A DNA stretch of 64,000 nucleotides from Panacibacter ginsenosidivorans (GTDB lineage: Bacteria; Bacteroidota; Bacteroidia; Chitinophagales; Chitinophagaceae): contig NZ_CP042435.1 of the NCBI RefSeq assembly GCF_007971225.1, positions 3,971,501 to 4,035,500 on the forward strand, given 5' to 3'. Made by a program: the position numbers and the translations under genes. The notes under the pieces were generated by a model. The model did not search any database. It saw nothing but the letters and a program-made list of their open reading frames with translations, and had not been told where the DNA came from. Shown piece after piece: positions 27,469 through 35,610 of the stretch (positions are counted from its first letter, which is position 1; every line of letters begins with the position of its first letter).

Positions 27469-28473
27469 ATGAAACAACTTTTATTGCTCAGTTTATTTTT
27501 TTGGAGCAGTTACCTGCATGCACAAACTCTGGATACTTCTTATGCAGAAAAGCTCGGCTATCCAAAAGGCGCAAAAGTGGTGATACTGCATGTGGATGAT
27601 GTGGGCATGAGTTATGACTCAAATCTTGGTGCAATAGATGCCATGACAAAAGGCGTTGCAACTTCCTGCAGTGTTATGATGCCTTGCCCATGGGTACCTG
27701 CTTACATTCATTACTGGAAAGAACATCCAACAACAGATGCAGGTTTGCATCTTACATTAACATCGGAATGGAAAGAATACCGCTGGGGGCCATTGATGGG
27801 AAAGCCTGCCGTACCGGGGCTTGTAGACAATGAAGGCGATATGTGGCCCTCTGTTGAAGATGTTGTTAAGCATGCAACACCCGATGAAGTATACGCAGAA
27901 ATAAAAGCGCAGCTTGAGCGTGCAAAAACAATGGGCTTTACACCCACACATCTTGATAGCCACATGGGTACTTTATTTGGATCAGTGGGTTTTATGCAGG
28001 TGTATGTAAAGCTTGGTATAGAAAATCATATTCCTGTAATGATGCCTGCCGGTCATGCAACCTTGATAGAAGCACAAATGAAATTCCCGGATGCGTATAT
28101 GAACCAGATTCGAAGTGTTGGCAAAACACTCTGGACTTCAGGGTTACCGGTACTGGACGACTTATACAATGAAACTTATAGCTGGCCTGTACCTGATGAA
28201 GTAAAGAATGACGACAAAAAATTGCAGGCATGGAAGACTGCTAAATACATAGATATGCTTAAACAATTGAAACCCGGGTTAACCATGGTTATTATGCATT
28301 GCACTGCACCAACAGAAGTGTTTCAGCATATCTCAGACTCCGGTCCGGTGCGGAAGGGGGACTTATTGGTAATGGAAGATCCAAAATTTAAAAAGGCATT
28401 GGAAAATCAGCATATCATTCTCACAACATGGAGAGAGGTGATGGAGAGAAGAAGTAAAGCCCCCAACCCCTAA
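27469..28473 (+). CDS. Secreted ChbG/YdjC-family carbohydrate deacetylase
   Basis: A 334-residue exported protein with an N-terminal signal peptide (LLLSLFFWSSYLHAQ). The YdjC/ChbG fold is marked by VVILHVDDVGMSYDSN, AGLHLTLTSEW and THLDSHMGTL, where the Asp and His residues are the usual metal ligands. Members remove acetyl groups from chito-oligosaccharides or related amino sugars. The last residues, SKAPNP, and the stop lie in a short hairpin repeat (28455-28484), so the C-terminus may have been remodelled by it. Confidence 0.85.
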   Translation: MKQLLLLSLFFWSSYLHAQTLDTSYAEKLGYPKGAKVVILHVDDVGMSYDSNLGAIDAMTKGVATSCSVMMPCPWVPAYIHYWKEHPTTDAGLHLTLTSEWKEYRWGPLMGKPAVPGLVDNEGDMWPSVEDVVKHATPDEVYAEIKAQLERAKTMGFTPTHLDSHMGTLFGSVGFMQVYVKLGIENHIPVMMPAGHATLIEAQMKFPDAYMNQIRSVGKTLWTSGLPVLDDLYNETYSWPVPDEVKNDDKKLQAWKTAKYIDMLKQLKPGLTMVIMHCTAPTEVFQHISDSGPVRKGDLLVMEDPKFKKALENQHIILTTWREVMERRSKAPNP

Positions 28474-28484
28474 AAGGGGAGTGA
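28455..28484. repeat. Short C-rich/G-rich hairpin repeat overlapping a gene end
   Basis: AAAGCCCCCAACCCC followed by TAAAAGGGGAGTG can form a small CCCCT/AGGGG hairpin. A degenerate relative is at 63716-63752. From memory, hairpins of this AAGCCC...CCTCAAAAGGAG type are frequent after Bacteroidota genes. The stop codon of the deacetylase gene is inside it. Confidence 0.5.
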
Positions 28485-28585
28485 AAAGATCAACACACTT
28501 GTTTTGAAAGGCTTATTACCTTATTTTTAAATGAATGAAAGCAACTCAAAGCTGTAATACAATATTACTCAATATGGTTTTCTTA

Positions 28586-28620
28586 AAAACAAAAGCCTTC
28601 ATCACGAAGGCTTTTGTTTT
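28586..28620. terminator. Strong bidirectional terminator
   Basis: AAAACAAAAGCCTTC (28586-28600) and GAAGGCTTTTGTTTT (28606-28620) pair perfectly over 15 bp around an ATCAC loop. It lies between the convergent deacetylase and lipoprotein genes. Confidence 0.95.
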
Positions 28621-28637
28621 GGTGGGTTAATCAGCAA

Positions 28638-29195
28638 TTATTTTTTTGCTGCATATTTCTGAGTGTATTGTGTCATAAAACTGATCTTTCCATCTTTGTT
28701 AAACATCCAGTTTTCATTAAGGTTTACTGAGTCTTTCTTTCCATTCTTTTCATCCACTTCTTTGCCCCAAACAATAACCCATGTTTCATCTTTTCCTTTT
28801 GGTTTTATTGTTGTCCAGGCAATTACTTCACTTGTCGAAGTACCCAGAGCAGTTCTGTATGCTTTCATGTTTGATATCAATGAATCTCTCGTGCCGGCGA
28901 AATGATCGCCTCCGCTGAAATCTATATACACGGAATCTGCAAACGCATCTTTATGATTATCGAAAGTATTGTTATCAAAGTCTTTCCAGAGATCAAGAAT
29001 TGTTTGCGCATATTTAGGATCGCCTTGTTCAAAATCGCCTGAATAGGTTGGTGTATATGCATAAGTAAGCGGCGCAGCAGTTGTTGTAGTCGCAGCACTA
29101 TCATTGGTAGTTGCTGTGTCTCCAGATTTTGGTTCGCCGGAATTACAAGCTGCCAGCACGCAAAGAGCGGTAGCAATAAAAGATACCTTTTTCAT
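28638..29195 (-). CDS. Lipoprotein, possibly NTF2/SnoaL-like
   Basis: A 185-residue lipoprotein. The signal MKKVSFIATALCVLAAC ends in a lipobox with Cys17. A Ser/Thr-rich low-complexity linker (SGDTATTNDSAATTTTAAPL) follows. The remaining ~130 residues, with LDLWKDFDNNTFDNHKDAFADSVYIDFSGGDHFAGTRDSLISNMKAYR and a C-terminal WVIVWGKEV segment, look like an NTF2/SnoaL-like cone fold. No catalytic role can be inferred. It is a single gene with a strong terminator. Confidence 0.75.
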   Translation of the reverse strand: MKKVSFIATALCVLAACNSGEPKSGDTATTNDSAATTTTAAPLTYAYTPTYSGDFEQGDPKYAQTILDLWKDFDNNTFDNHKDAFADSVYIDFSGGDHFAGTRDSLISNMKAYRTALGTSTSEVIAWTTIKPKGKDETWVIVWGKEVDEKNGKKDSVNLNENWMFNKDGKISFMTQYTQKYAAKK

Positions 29196-29282
29196 ACGGG
29201 AGTTTGTTTTAAGTGATTGTAATTACAGAAAGATAAACAGATTTATTTTTATTTGCAAGTAGTAACCTATGCTATAAAAGAT

Positions 29283-29567
29283 TTTATGTACCCGGCGTTT
29301 GCACTTTGGGCATCGCCGGTTGCGTCGCACTCTTGTACGTTCTGTTCGTTTATCGTCATTGCGAGCCCGGTGTATAGCCTTGTGCATAGCTATCGGGGTG
29401 TGGCAATCTTTTCAATTAAGGGACGCTACAGGTTTTAAAAAGATAGCCACAGACAATCTCACACACAAGGCCGGGCTATTGTCTTCGCTATGACCAATCC
29501 TATTCAACAGTACAAGAGCGCGACGCAACGATGCTTAACTGATGATCTAAAGCTGGGCTCAAAAAAA
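29283..29567. repeat. Family-1 composite element: two A arms and a structured spacer
   Basis: The left arm (29283-29338, minus) and the right arm (29510-29567, plus) face each other. The 170-bp spacer contains a module at 29437-29494 (minus) that recurs at 47941-47995 and in part at 50350-50371, each time next to another family-1 arm. The left half of the spacer has TCATTGCGAGCC and GGCAATC, a further inverted match. This is the most complete element in the window and fills the gap between divergent genes. Confidence 0.85.
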
Positions 29568-29639
29568 TAATAGCAAACAAATCGAATGCTGTTCTATATT
29601 TAGTACTTCTTTTTTATTCTGACAGAAAAAATTGCTATC

Positions 29640-31157
29640 ATGAAAAAAATATTCATCATTCTCCTGGTTGTTTGTATCCCTGCTGTACGCTTAATGGCGC
29701 AGAAATCCTCCCTTGGCATTTTTGATGCGCAAACAGAAGTGGGTAATGCTAAAAAGGGAATGTGCAAATACGATGCGCAATCACAGGAATATATCATTAC
29801 AGGTTCCGGTACAAACATTTGGGCAACGCATGATGAATTTCAATTCCTGTATAAGAAAATGAGTGGCGATTTTATGCTTACCACTAATGCAGCCTTTGTT
29901 GGCAAAGGTGTGGAAGAGCATCGCAAATGGGGATGGATGGTGAGACGGTCTTTAGATACTTCTTCCCCTCATGTAAATGCTGTTGTGCATGGGGATGGAT
30001 TAACATCATTGCAGTTCAGAAGAACAGCGGGTGCAATAACGGAAGAACAAAAATCAACCATAACACACGCAGATGTGGTAAGGCTGGAACGCAAAGGCAA
30101 CCGCTATTACATGAGTGTGGCAAAAAATGGAGACCTGTTTACCATTGATTCTCTCGATCTTGATCTTGGTAATGATGTGTATGTTGGCCTATTTGTTTGC
30201 TCGCATAACAATGCTGTTGCTGAAACTGCCGTGTTTCATAATGTACGCATCACCATTCCTGCACCATCAACATTGGTTCCCTACAGGCAATACCTGGGAA
30301 GTCAATTGGAAATAATGGATGTGGCATCTGCAACCAGTAAAATTATCTTTCAATCGCCACGTTCCATACAGGCGCCGAATTATATGCCCGATGGAAACCA
30401 TTTGATCTATAACAGCGATGGTCTGATCTATAAATTCGATCTCAAAACACTTACGCCTTCTGTATTGAATACCGGAAGCATAACAGGAAATAATAATGAC
30501 CACGTAATTTCTTTCGATGGTAAAATGCTTGGTATAAGCAGTAACAACAAAGAAGATAATGCCTCGAAAGTTTATACACTACCGCTCAGTGGTGGAGAAC
30601 CAAAACAAATAACCCCAACAGGTCCTTCTTATTTGCATGGCTGGAGCGCAGACGGAAAATATTTGGTGTTTGTTGGTCAGCGCAATGGGGATTATGATAT
30701 TTATAAAGTGCCGTCGACAGGTGGTGAGGAAGTGAATCTTACCAACTCAAAAGGTCTTGATGATGGTTGCGAATACTCACGCGACGGAAAATATATTTAC
30801 TTCAATTCTGTGCGCAATGGTTTAATGCAGATCTACCGCATGAAGCCCGATGGCAGTAATGTGGAGCAACTTACCAATGATGCACTGAATAACTGGTTTG
30901 CACATCCGTCACCCGATGGAAAGTGGATCGTATTTATTTCTTTCGGGCAGGATGTTAGCCCTTCAGATCATCCTTTTTACAAACATGTTTATATACGCCT
31001 TATGCCCGCAGACGGAGGCACACCAAAGGTTATAGCTTATTTGTATGGCGGGCAGGGAACAATGAATACCCCTTGCTGGGCTCCTGACAGTAAGAAGATC
31101 GCGTTTATCAGTAACAGTAATTTGTTGAGCGAAGTGTATCCGGTAGAGAAGAAATAA
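29640..31157 (+). CDS. Exported TolB-like beta-propeller protein
   Basis: A 505-residue exported protein with a signal peptide ending RLMAQ. Residues ~20-215 form an unrecognised beta-rich domain (SGDFMLTTNAAFVGKG, WGWMVRRSLD, LQFRRT) that looks like a concanavalin-type or DUF1349-like domain. Residues ~220-500 contain WD40-like PD40 blades: PDGNHLIYNSDG, ADGKYLVFVGQRNGDYDIYKVPSTGG, RDGKYIYFNSVRNGLMQIYRMKPDGSNVEQLT and APDSKKIAFISNS. Such proteins are periplasmic or surface-bound; function is unknown. A mutated copy of its 3' end is at 44026-44154. Confidence 0.82.
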   Translation: MKKIFIILLVVCIPAVRLMAQKSSLGIFDAQTEVGNAKKGMCKYDAQSQEYIITGSGTNIWATHDEFQFLYKKMSGDFMLTTNAAFVGKGVEEHRKWGWMVRRSLDTSSPHVNAVVHGDGLTSLQFRRTAGAITEEQKSTITHADVVRLERKGNRYYMSVAKNGDLFTIDSLDLDLGNDVYVGLFVCSHNNAVAETAVFHNVRITIPAPSTLVPYRQYLGSQLEIMDVASATSKIIFQSPRSIQAPNYMPDGNHLIYNSDGLIYKFDLKTLTPSVLNTGSITGNNNDHVISFDGKMLGISSNNKEDNASKVYTLPLSGGEPKQITPTGPSYLHGWSADGKYLVFVGQRNGDYDIYKVPSTGGEEVNLTNSKGLDDGCEYSRDGKYIYFNSVRNGLMQIYRMKPDGSNVEQLTNDALNNWFAHPSPDGKWIVFISFGQDVSPSDHPFYKHVYIRLMPADGGTPKVIAYLYGGQGTMNTPCWAPDSKKIAFISNSNLLSEVYPVEKK

Positions 31158-31165
31158 GAATTTTT

Positions 31166-31213
31166 GTTAACAAGCATTAGTGCATGTGGCATCGCCTGTT
31201 GTATCACTCACTG
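31166..31213 (-). repeat. Family-1 repeat arm, variant B (diverged)
   Basis: On the minus strand it reads GCAGTGAGTGATACAACAGG then CGATGCCACATGCAC. The sequence just outside the head (TTGAGCACTATTGAGCAA) resembles the head extension of the B arms near 51.75 and 57.1 kb. The only other item in the 31158-31385 gap is the start of the small gene's downstream region. Confidence 0.7.
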
Positions 31214-31385
31214 CATCTGTTTGAGCACTATTGAGCAATGTGATATATGTAGGCAAACTTGAGCCTCTTTGATCAACTCATGATATTTCAGTATGAATGG
31301 TTTTTGCAGAAATATAATAGATCTTGCGGATTTCGATCAGGTGGTATGCTTTTATAAAAGGATTATTGATAGTACAGATGGCTTT

Positions 31386-31625
31386 TTATTCCACTGATTG
31401 CCTGATCAATTTATAGAGTAGTATCTTTTGCTCAATTATGTATCGCCGTAAAATATTTAGTGTATCAATATCTTTTTTAAGTTCTATTGCGTAACGGTAA
31501 TTAGACTCTTCAAGTTCTATTTGTTGTCGCAATATTATTATGTGAACGTCCAATGGACTTAATGTTGTGTCATTCATAGATAATTCGAAGGTGTAATGTC
31601 CTTCCACATAAATTATACCAGTCAC
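31386..31625 (-). CDS. Small coiled-coil protein next to a sensor kinase
   Basis: A 79-residue frame ending 43 bp downstream of the kinase stop at 31669, on the same strand. After MTGIIYVEGHYTFELSMND comes a charged heptad-like region (LRQQIELEESNYRYAIELKKDIDTLNILRRYIIEQKILLYKLIRQ), a probable coiled coil. I do not recognise a family. It might be an accessory of the signalling cluster, but the evidence is position and plausible composition only. Confidence 0.5.
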   Translation of the reverse strand: MTGIIYVEGHYTFELSMNDTTLSPLDVHIIILRQQIELEESNYRYAIELKKDIDTLNILRRYIIEQKILLYKLIRQSVE

Positions 31626-31668
31626 AGCCTTTTGATGATCGATTCGAAAAGGAAGCTTTATAAAATGA

Positions 31669-33168
31669 CTAAAATGTGTCTTTTTGAGATACTAATATTT
31701 CATCTTTAGTTTTCGTCTGTGAAGTTGCACATGCTTTTTCAAAGCAAACGATGAAGTTTGTCCCCACACCAACTTTGCTATGAATTTCCACTTGTGCTTT
31801 GTGAGATTTCAGGATAGTAAGAGCTGCTGATAGTCCAATCCCGGTTCCCTTTTTCTTAAGAGTAAAGAATGGTTCTGTGATCTTTGACAAATATTCTTCG
31901 GGAATGCCCTTGCCGTTATCAATTATATGTAATAAAAAATGATCGCTGCTTTGCTCAATTTTTAACGACAACTTACCGCTTGCATTTTCTATGGCTTCAA
32001 TAGCATTGATAACAATGTTTGAAATAGCAATAATTAGCTTTTGCTTATCTCCTATAATCTCAAACGGTTCAGTTGAATAATCCGTGAAAAGTTCTATTCC
32101 TTTTAACTGCAGACGATCTGAATTGTCTGCAAGACATTGCTCCAGAATTTCCTGTAATGATATTCTTTCAGCAACGAGCTCAATAGGTTTACTGAAGTTT
32201 AATAATTCGGAAATAAGTTCATTAATGCGAACTCCGTTTCTTTCAATTATACCCAAATACGGCTCCAGTTCGAGGTTTGAATAATGTAATTTCAGGTGTT
32301 CAGCAGAAAGGTGAATATTAGTGAGTGGGTTTCTGATCTCATGAGCGATAATGCGTATCAATCTTTCATTTGCTGCAAATTTCTCAATCTGAATTTTTGA
32401 GTTGGTTGCAATTTTAAGATTTGTTACATCATGCATTATACCATAAACAAGATTTTTGTGTGGTTCAGGGCCTTCGATAAATAAAGAGAGCTGGCAATAC
32501 CTGTTTTCACCATTTTTATTATAGATTCTTACCTCAAGATCCTGTAAATGGTTTCTTTGCTCCAGTTGTCTTCTTATGCTGGCAGCAGTATTTTCATCAG
32601 CAATAAAATCATATAAAGACTTATAAGATCCGGAATTTGTTTTCAATCCAAACAATTCCCCGGCTGCAGGGTTTACTTCAATAAATTTTAATTGGTCATC
32701 AGCAATAAAGACAACATCCTTCGCGCCTTCAAACAGGTATCTGTACTTCTTTTCGCTTTCTTTGAGAGACTTGGTATTGTTTGTTCTTTCAAACGAATAG
32801 CGGATACATCTTTCTAATTTCTCTGAATTGAGTTCCGCTTTGATCAGATAATCAGTAGCGCCAAGTTGCATAGCCTGCACATCTATTTCTTTATTGCCTC
32901 TTCCGGTTAACATAATGATGGGCTCTTCACATCCTGCACTGATTGCTTCCTTTAAAAGCGTCAAACCTGTATGTTGCCCAAGTCTGTAGTCTACAAGATA
33001 AATATCGTAAATGCCTGATTTTATTTTTTGCAATGATTCGTTATAATCGCGGCTCCAGTCAATTTCGAATGAATTAGTAGGAATATCCTGAAGTGTTTCC
33101 TTCAGAATAAGGAAATCATCTTCATCATCATCAACAATAAGTACTCTTATTAAATTGTCAGACTGCAT
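31669..33168 (-). CDS. Receiver-PAS-histidine kinase
   Basis: A 499-residue soluble signalling protein. Order: an N-terminal receiver domain (VLIVDDDEDDF, acceptor in YLVDYRLG near residue 57, TDYLIKA), a PAS domain (YLFEGAKDVVFIADDQLKFIEVNPAAGELFGL through VTNLKI), a HisKA domain with the phospho-acceptor in IIAHEIRNPLTN, and an ATPase domain (NGKGIPEEYLSKITEPFFTLKKKGTGIGLSAALTILKSH). It has no membrane segment, so it takes input from another kinase or a soluble cue. It follows the kinase at 33183 after only 14 bp. Confidence 0.9.
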   Translation of the reverse strand: MQSDNLIRVLIVDDDEDDFLILKETLQDIPTNSFEIDWSRDYNESLQKIKSGIYDIYLVDYRLGQHTGLTLLKEAISAGCEEPIIMLTGRGNKEIDVQAMQLGATDYLIKAELNSEKLERCIRYSFERTNNTKSLKESEKKYRYLFEGAKDVVFIADDQLKFIEVNPAAGELFGLKTNSGSYKSLYDFIADENTAASIRRQLEQRNHLQDLEVRIYNKNGENRYCQLSLFIEGPEPHKNLVYGIMHDVTNLKIATNSKIQIEKFAANERLIRIIAHEIRNPLTNIHLSAEHLKLHYSNLELEPYLGIIERNGVRINELISELLNFSKPIELVAERISLQEILEQCLADNSDRLQLKGIELFTDYSTEPFEIIGDKQKLIIAISNIVINAIEAIENASGKLSLKIEQSSDHFLLHIIDNGKGIPEEYLSKITEPFFTLKKKGTGIGLSAALTILKSHKAQVEIHSKVGVGTNFIVCFEKACATSQTKTKDEILVSQKDTF

Positions 33169-33182
33169 GAGGATAATGGTTG

Positions 33183-34370
33183 TTATGTTACCGGTAAAAT
33201 TAAGGTAAATTGAGCGCCGAAATTTTTTTCCCCTTTTGCAAAAATTAGCCCTCTGTGTCTTTTCATAATCAACCGGCTGGTTGCGAGTCCCATTCCAAAA
33301 CCTTTATGAATGCTGTTTCCCTGTAATTTGTAAAAGAGGGTAAATATTTCAACACTGTCTTCATTATCAAATCCTAATCCATTATCGGTGATTGTAATAG
33401 AACAAAAAGAACAATTTACATCTAATTGTAATTTTTGCTTTTCATGATCTGAAAGAGAAGATGCATTTATTGTTACCTTTAAAGGAGTATCTTCTTTTTT
33501 AAAAATTACGCTATTATAGAGCAGTTGAGTAAAAAGATTTTTTAATAAAAAACTTTCTCCTTTTATTACCGGCAATGAATTCTCAACAATAAAAGTTCCA
33601 TCCTTTACAGTCATTTTAATGTCTGCTAATACATTTTTTAAAATTTTATTCAAATCACAATTTTCGAAAGATGCCGGTTGATCGTTTATATAAGAAATAA
33701 TAACAAAGTTGTTTATTAATGAAGTCATTAATGTGGAAAGGGATTTTATTCTTTCAACATACATCTTGTTGGTTGTTCCACCTGTTCCTTGGGTTGAAAT
33801 AAATTTCTCGAGATAGAGATTTAATTTTCTTAATGGTGATTGAAGATCATGCGAAGCATGAGCAATGAAATCGTTCTGCATATTTTTCAAAGCTTCTAGT
33901 TTTTTCTCACTTGTTGTCAATGATTCTTTTAAAATCCCTATTTGCTGCTGCAAAAGGTTTTGAAATGACTGCTTACAGCATACTAACAGGCCCGTCTTAT
34001 GATTGTCTTCAATGTAGATTTTAGTTGCGTCAATAACCTTGAACAAATCAGAATCTTTTTTAAAATATAAAAATGTATGAGTTTGATCAGGCATTAGCTC
34101 AACACTTTGTTTCCACTCATTTTCAAAAGAACGGGTATCTTCTTTTAAGACAGACAACAAAAAATCTTCATTACCAGGAATGTCGAGATTTTCAAGTTGC
34201 TGTTGGGTATACCTGTTGCACCACAATACTTTTTTTTCATTAACATCATAAATAAAATATAGATCCGGTAAAACCTGTAAAACCTCATTCAATAAACTCA
34301 AACGCATGTTTAGATATTTCGGTTTGGTTAACGTTGTGTAAAAACAGGAATCGACTTTAAATCTTAACAA
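33183..34370 (-). CDS. PAS-histidine kinase
   Basis: A protein of up to 395 residues. The ATG at residue 22 (MRLSLLNEVLQVLPDLYFIYDVNEKKVLWCN) is the more likely start, because that is where the PAS fold begins. A coiled linker leads to HisKA with the acceptor His in HASHDLQSPLRKLNLYLEKF and an ATPase domain ending GFGMGLATSRLIMKRHRGLIFAKGEKNFGAQFTLILP. It lacks a membrane segment. The next gene, at 31669, is likely co-transcribed, and divergent transcription gives the receiver protein at 34465. Confidence 0.88.
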   Translation of the reverse strand: MLRFKVDSCFYTTLTKPKYLNMRLSLLNEVLQVLPDLYFIYDVNEKKVLWCNRYTQQQLENLDIPGNEDFLLSVLKEDTRSFENEWKQSVELMPDQTHTFLYFKKDSDLFKVIDATKIYIEDNHKTGLLVCCKQSFQNLLQQQIGILKESLTTSEKKLEALKNMQNDFIAHASHDLQSPLRKLNLYLEKFISTQGTGGTTNKMYVERIKSLSTLMTSLINNFVIISYINDQPASFENCDLNKILKNVLADIKMTVKDGTFIVENSLPVIKGESFLLKNLFTQLLYNSVIFKKEDTPLKVTINASSLSDHEKQKLQLDVNCSFCSITITDNGLGFDNEDSVEIFTLFYKLQGNSIHKGFGMGLATSRLIMKRHRGLIFAKGEKNFGAQFTLILPVT

Positions 34371-34464
34371 AAAAGCAGATTATAAAATTGAAATTAAACG
34401 TTGTAATCAATCATGAATGTACAAATTATTACCTTTAGCATTCAACATAATAAATGCCATAAAA

Positions 34465-34803
34465 ATGAAAATCCTGATAATTGATGATGAGGAAGACTAT
34501 TGTATGCTGATAAAAGATTTTTATTCTTCAAGGAACTGCGAAACACAAATGGCTCACACTTTGAAAGATGGCTTGCCTTTACTGGAAATTTTTTCCCCTG
34601 AAATTTTATTTCTTGACAACAATCTTCCGGATGGTTCAGGATGGACATTTGTGGATACCATTCTGAATAAAAATCCTGGGTTGCGAATTCATTTGGTTAG
34701 CGCGTATAAGCCTGAAACAAAAAATATTTCATCGCTTGATAAAGTAAAAGTTTGGGAAAAACCAATCTCACTTAAAAATCTTGCAGAGATAATACAAGTA
34801 TAA
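34465..34803 (+). CDS. Stand-alone response-regulator receiver protein
   Basis: A 112-residue receiver domain with no output domain. MKILIIDDEEDYCMLIKDFY gives the acidic pocket, FLDNNLPDGSG the phospho-acceptor Asp, and VWEKPISL the conserved Lys. I chose the ATG at 34465 because the domain starts exactly there; the frame remains open to 34417 without domain content. It is convergent, with 9 bp between stops, with the other receiver protein at 34813, and probably works as a phosphotransfer partner of the local kinases. Confidence 0.88.
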   Translation: MKILIIDDEEDYCMLIKDFYSSRNCETQMAHTLKDGLPLLEIFSPEILFLDNNLPDGSGWTFVDTILNKNPGLRIHLVSAYKPETKNISSLDKVKVWEKPISLKNLAEIIQV

Positions 34804-34812
34804 AGGACAGCA

Positions 34813-35214
34813 TCATAAACTACAAATGGAAAGTATATATATCAGCATATCTTTCAAAGACTGGATAGTAGTAGGTTTTACGAGATAATCTAAAGCACCG
34901 GCATTAATACAACGTTCTTTATAATTAACAGCACCGGAAGTGCTCCATACAACTTTAGGTATATTTGCAAAATGCCTGTTCGAATTAATCCTCTTTAAGA
35001 TTTCTTCTCCCGTTAATTCGGGCATATTATAATCAAGCAGTATCAAACATGGCAGATTAGCGCCAGCCATTTCACTGAGCGTATGTATAAGTTTCATTCC
35101 GGTATCTGCAAAATGCAACTCAACGGGTTTGTTAAGATCTTTAATTATATCAGAGAGTATTTCCTGGTCATCTATGTCATCTTCTCCGATTAATATTTTT
35201 GAAGGGGCATTCAC
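34813..35214 (-). CDS. Stand-alone response-regulator receiver protein
   Basis: A 133-residue single receiver domain. The pocket is ILIGEDDIDDQEIL, the acceptor Asp is in LILLDYNMPELTGEEIL, and the Lys is in ALDYLVKPTTIQ. It resembles the small CheY-like proteins paired with Rcp1/phytochrome-type kinases. It has no DNA-binding domain, so signal output must go through another protein. It faces the poly-HAMP kinase gene divergently, with a repeat pair between. Confidence 0.9.
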   Translation of the reverse strand: MNAPSKILIGEDDIDDQEILSDIIKDLNKPVELHFADTGMKLIHTLSEMAGANLPCLILLDYNMPELTGEEILKRINSNRHFANIPKVVWSTSGAVNYKERCINAGALDYLVKPTTIQSLKDMLIYILSICSL

Positions 35215-35321
35215 TTTTTTCGAAATTTAGTATGCAAAGTAGAGTATTTACAAAAATTATTATTCAATAACCCACTAACATTTTATTATTCCGGGAATAA
35301 ACGAAGATTTGAGTATTATTT

Positions 35322-35540
35322 AAAATACCAGCGAAAGTACTTTATAGCATCGTCCCTTGCGTCGCAAATCGACGAAGGAAATTCGCGAACACAAAAGTAA
35401 AATAACAAATACGTGAGCAATCACTTCATCTGTTTATATTTTGGGCGCATGGTTTAGCAAAAAGTTTAATTCATAATCAGGTAGATGCAAGGGTTGCGAC
35501 GCAACCGGGATCAATCAGGCACTAAAGCTGGTATCATAAT
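35322..35540. repeat. Family-1 inverted pair, variant C
   Basis: The left arm (35322-35373, minus) and right arm (35484-35540, plus) have the longer palindromic core TTGCGACGCAA and a GCTGGTAT(C) tail. This is the same subtype as the arms at 61837 and 63834. The ~110-bp spacer shows no clear structure. The right arm overlaps the upstream open frame of the poly-HAMP kinase and argues against a start there. Confidence 0.85.
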
Positions 35541-35610
35541 TATTTTATCCATACCCGGGACTCAGTTATTTATTTCTCTTTTCGTAGGTTTGAACCACAA
35601 TATTCATTTT

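Noticed and set aside
35485-35610. N-terminal extension of the poly-HAMP kinase
   Set aside because: The extra 42 codons lie in a family-1 arm and show no domain; ATG at 35611 opens a normal N-terminus.
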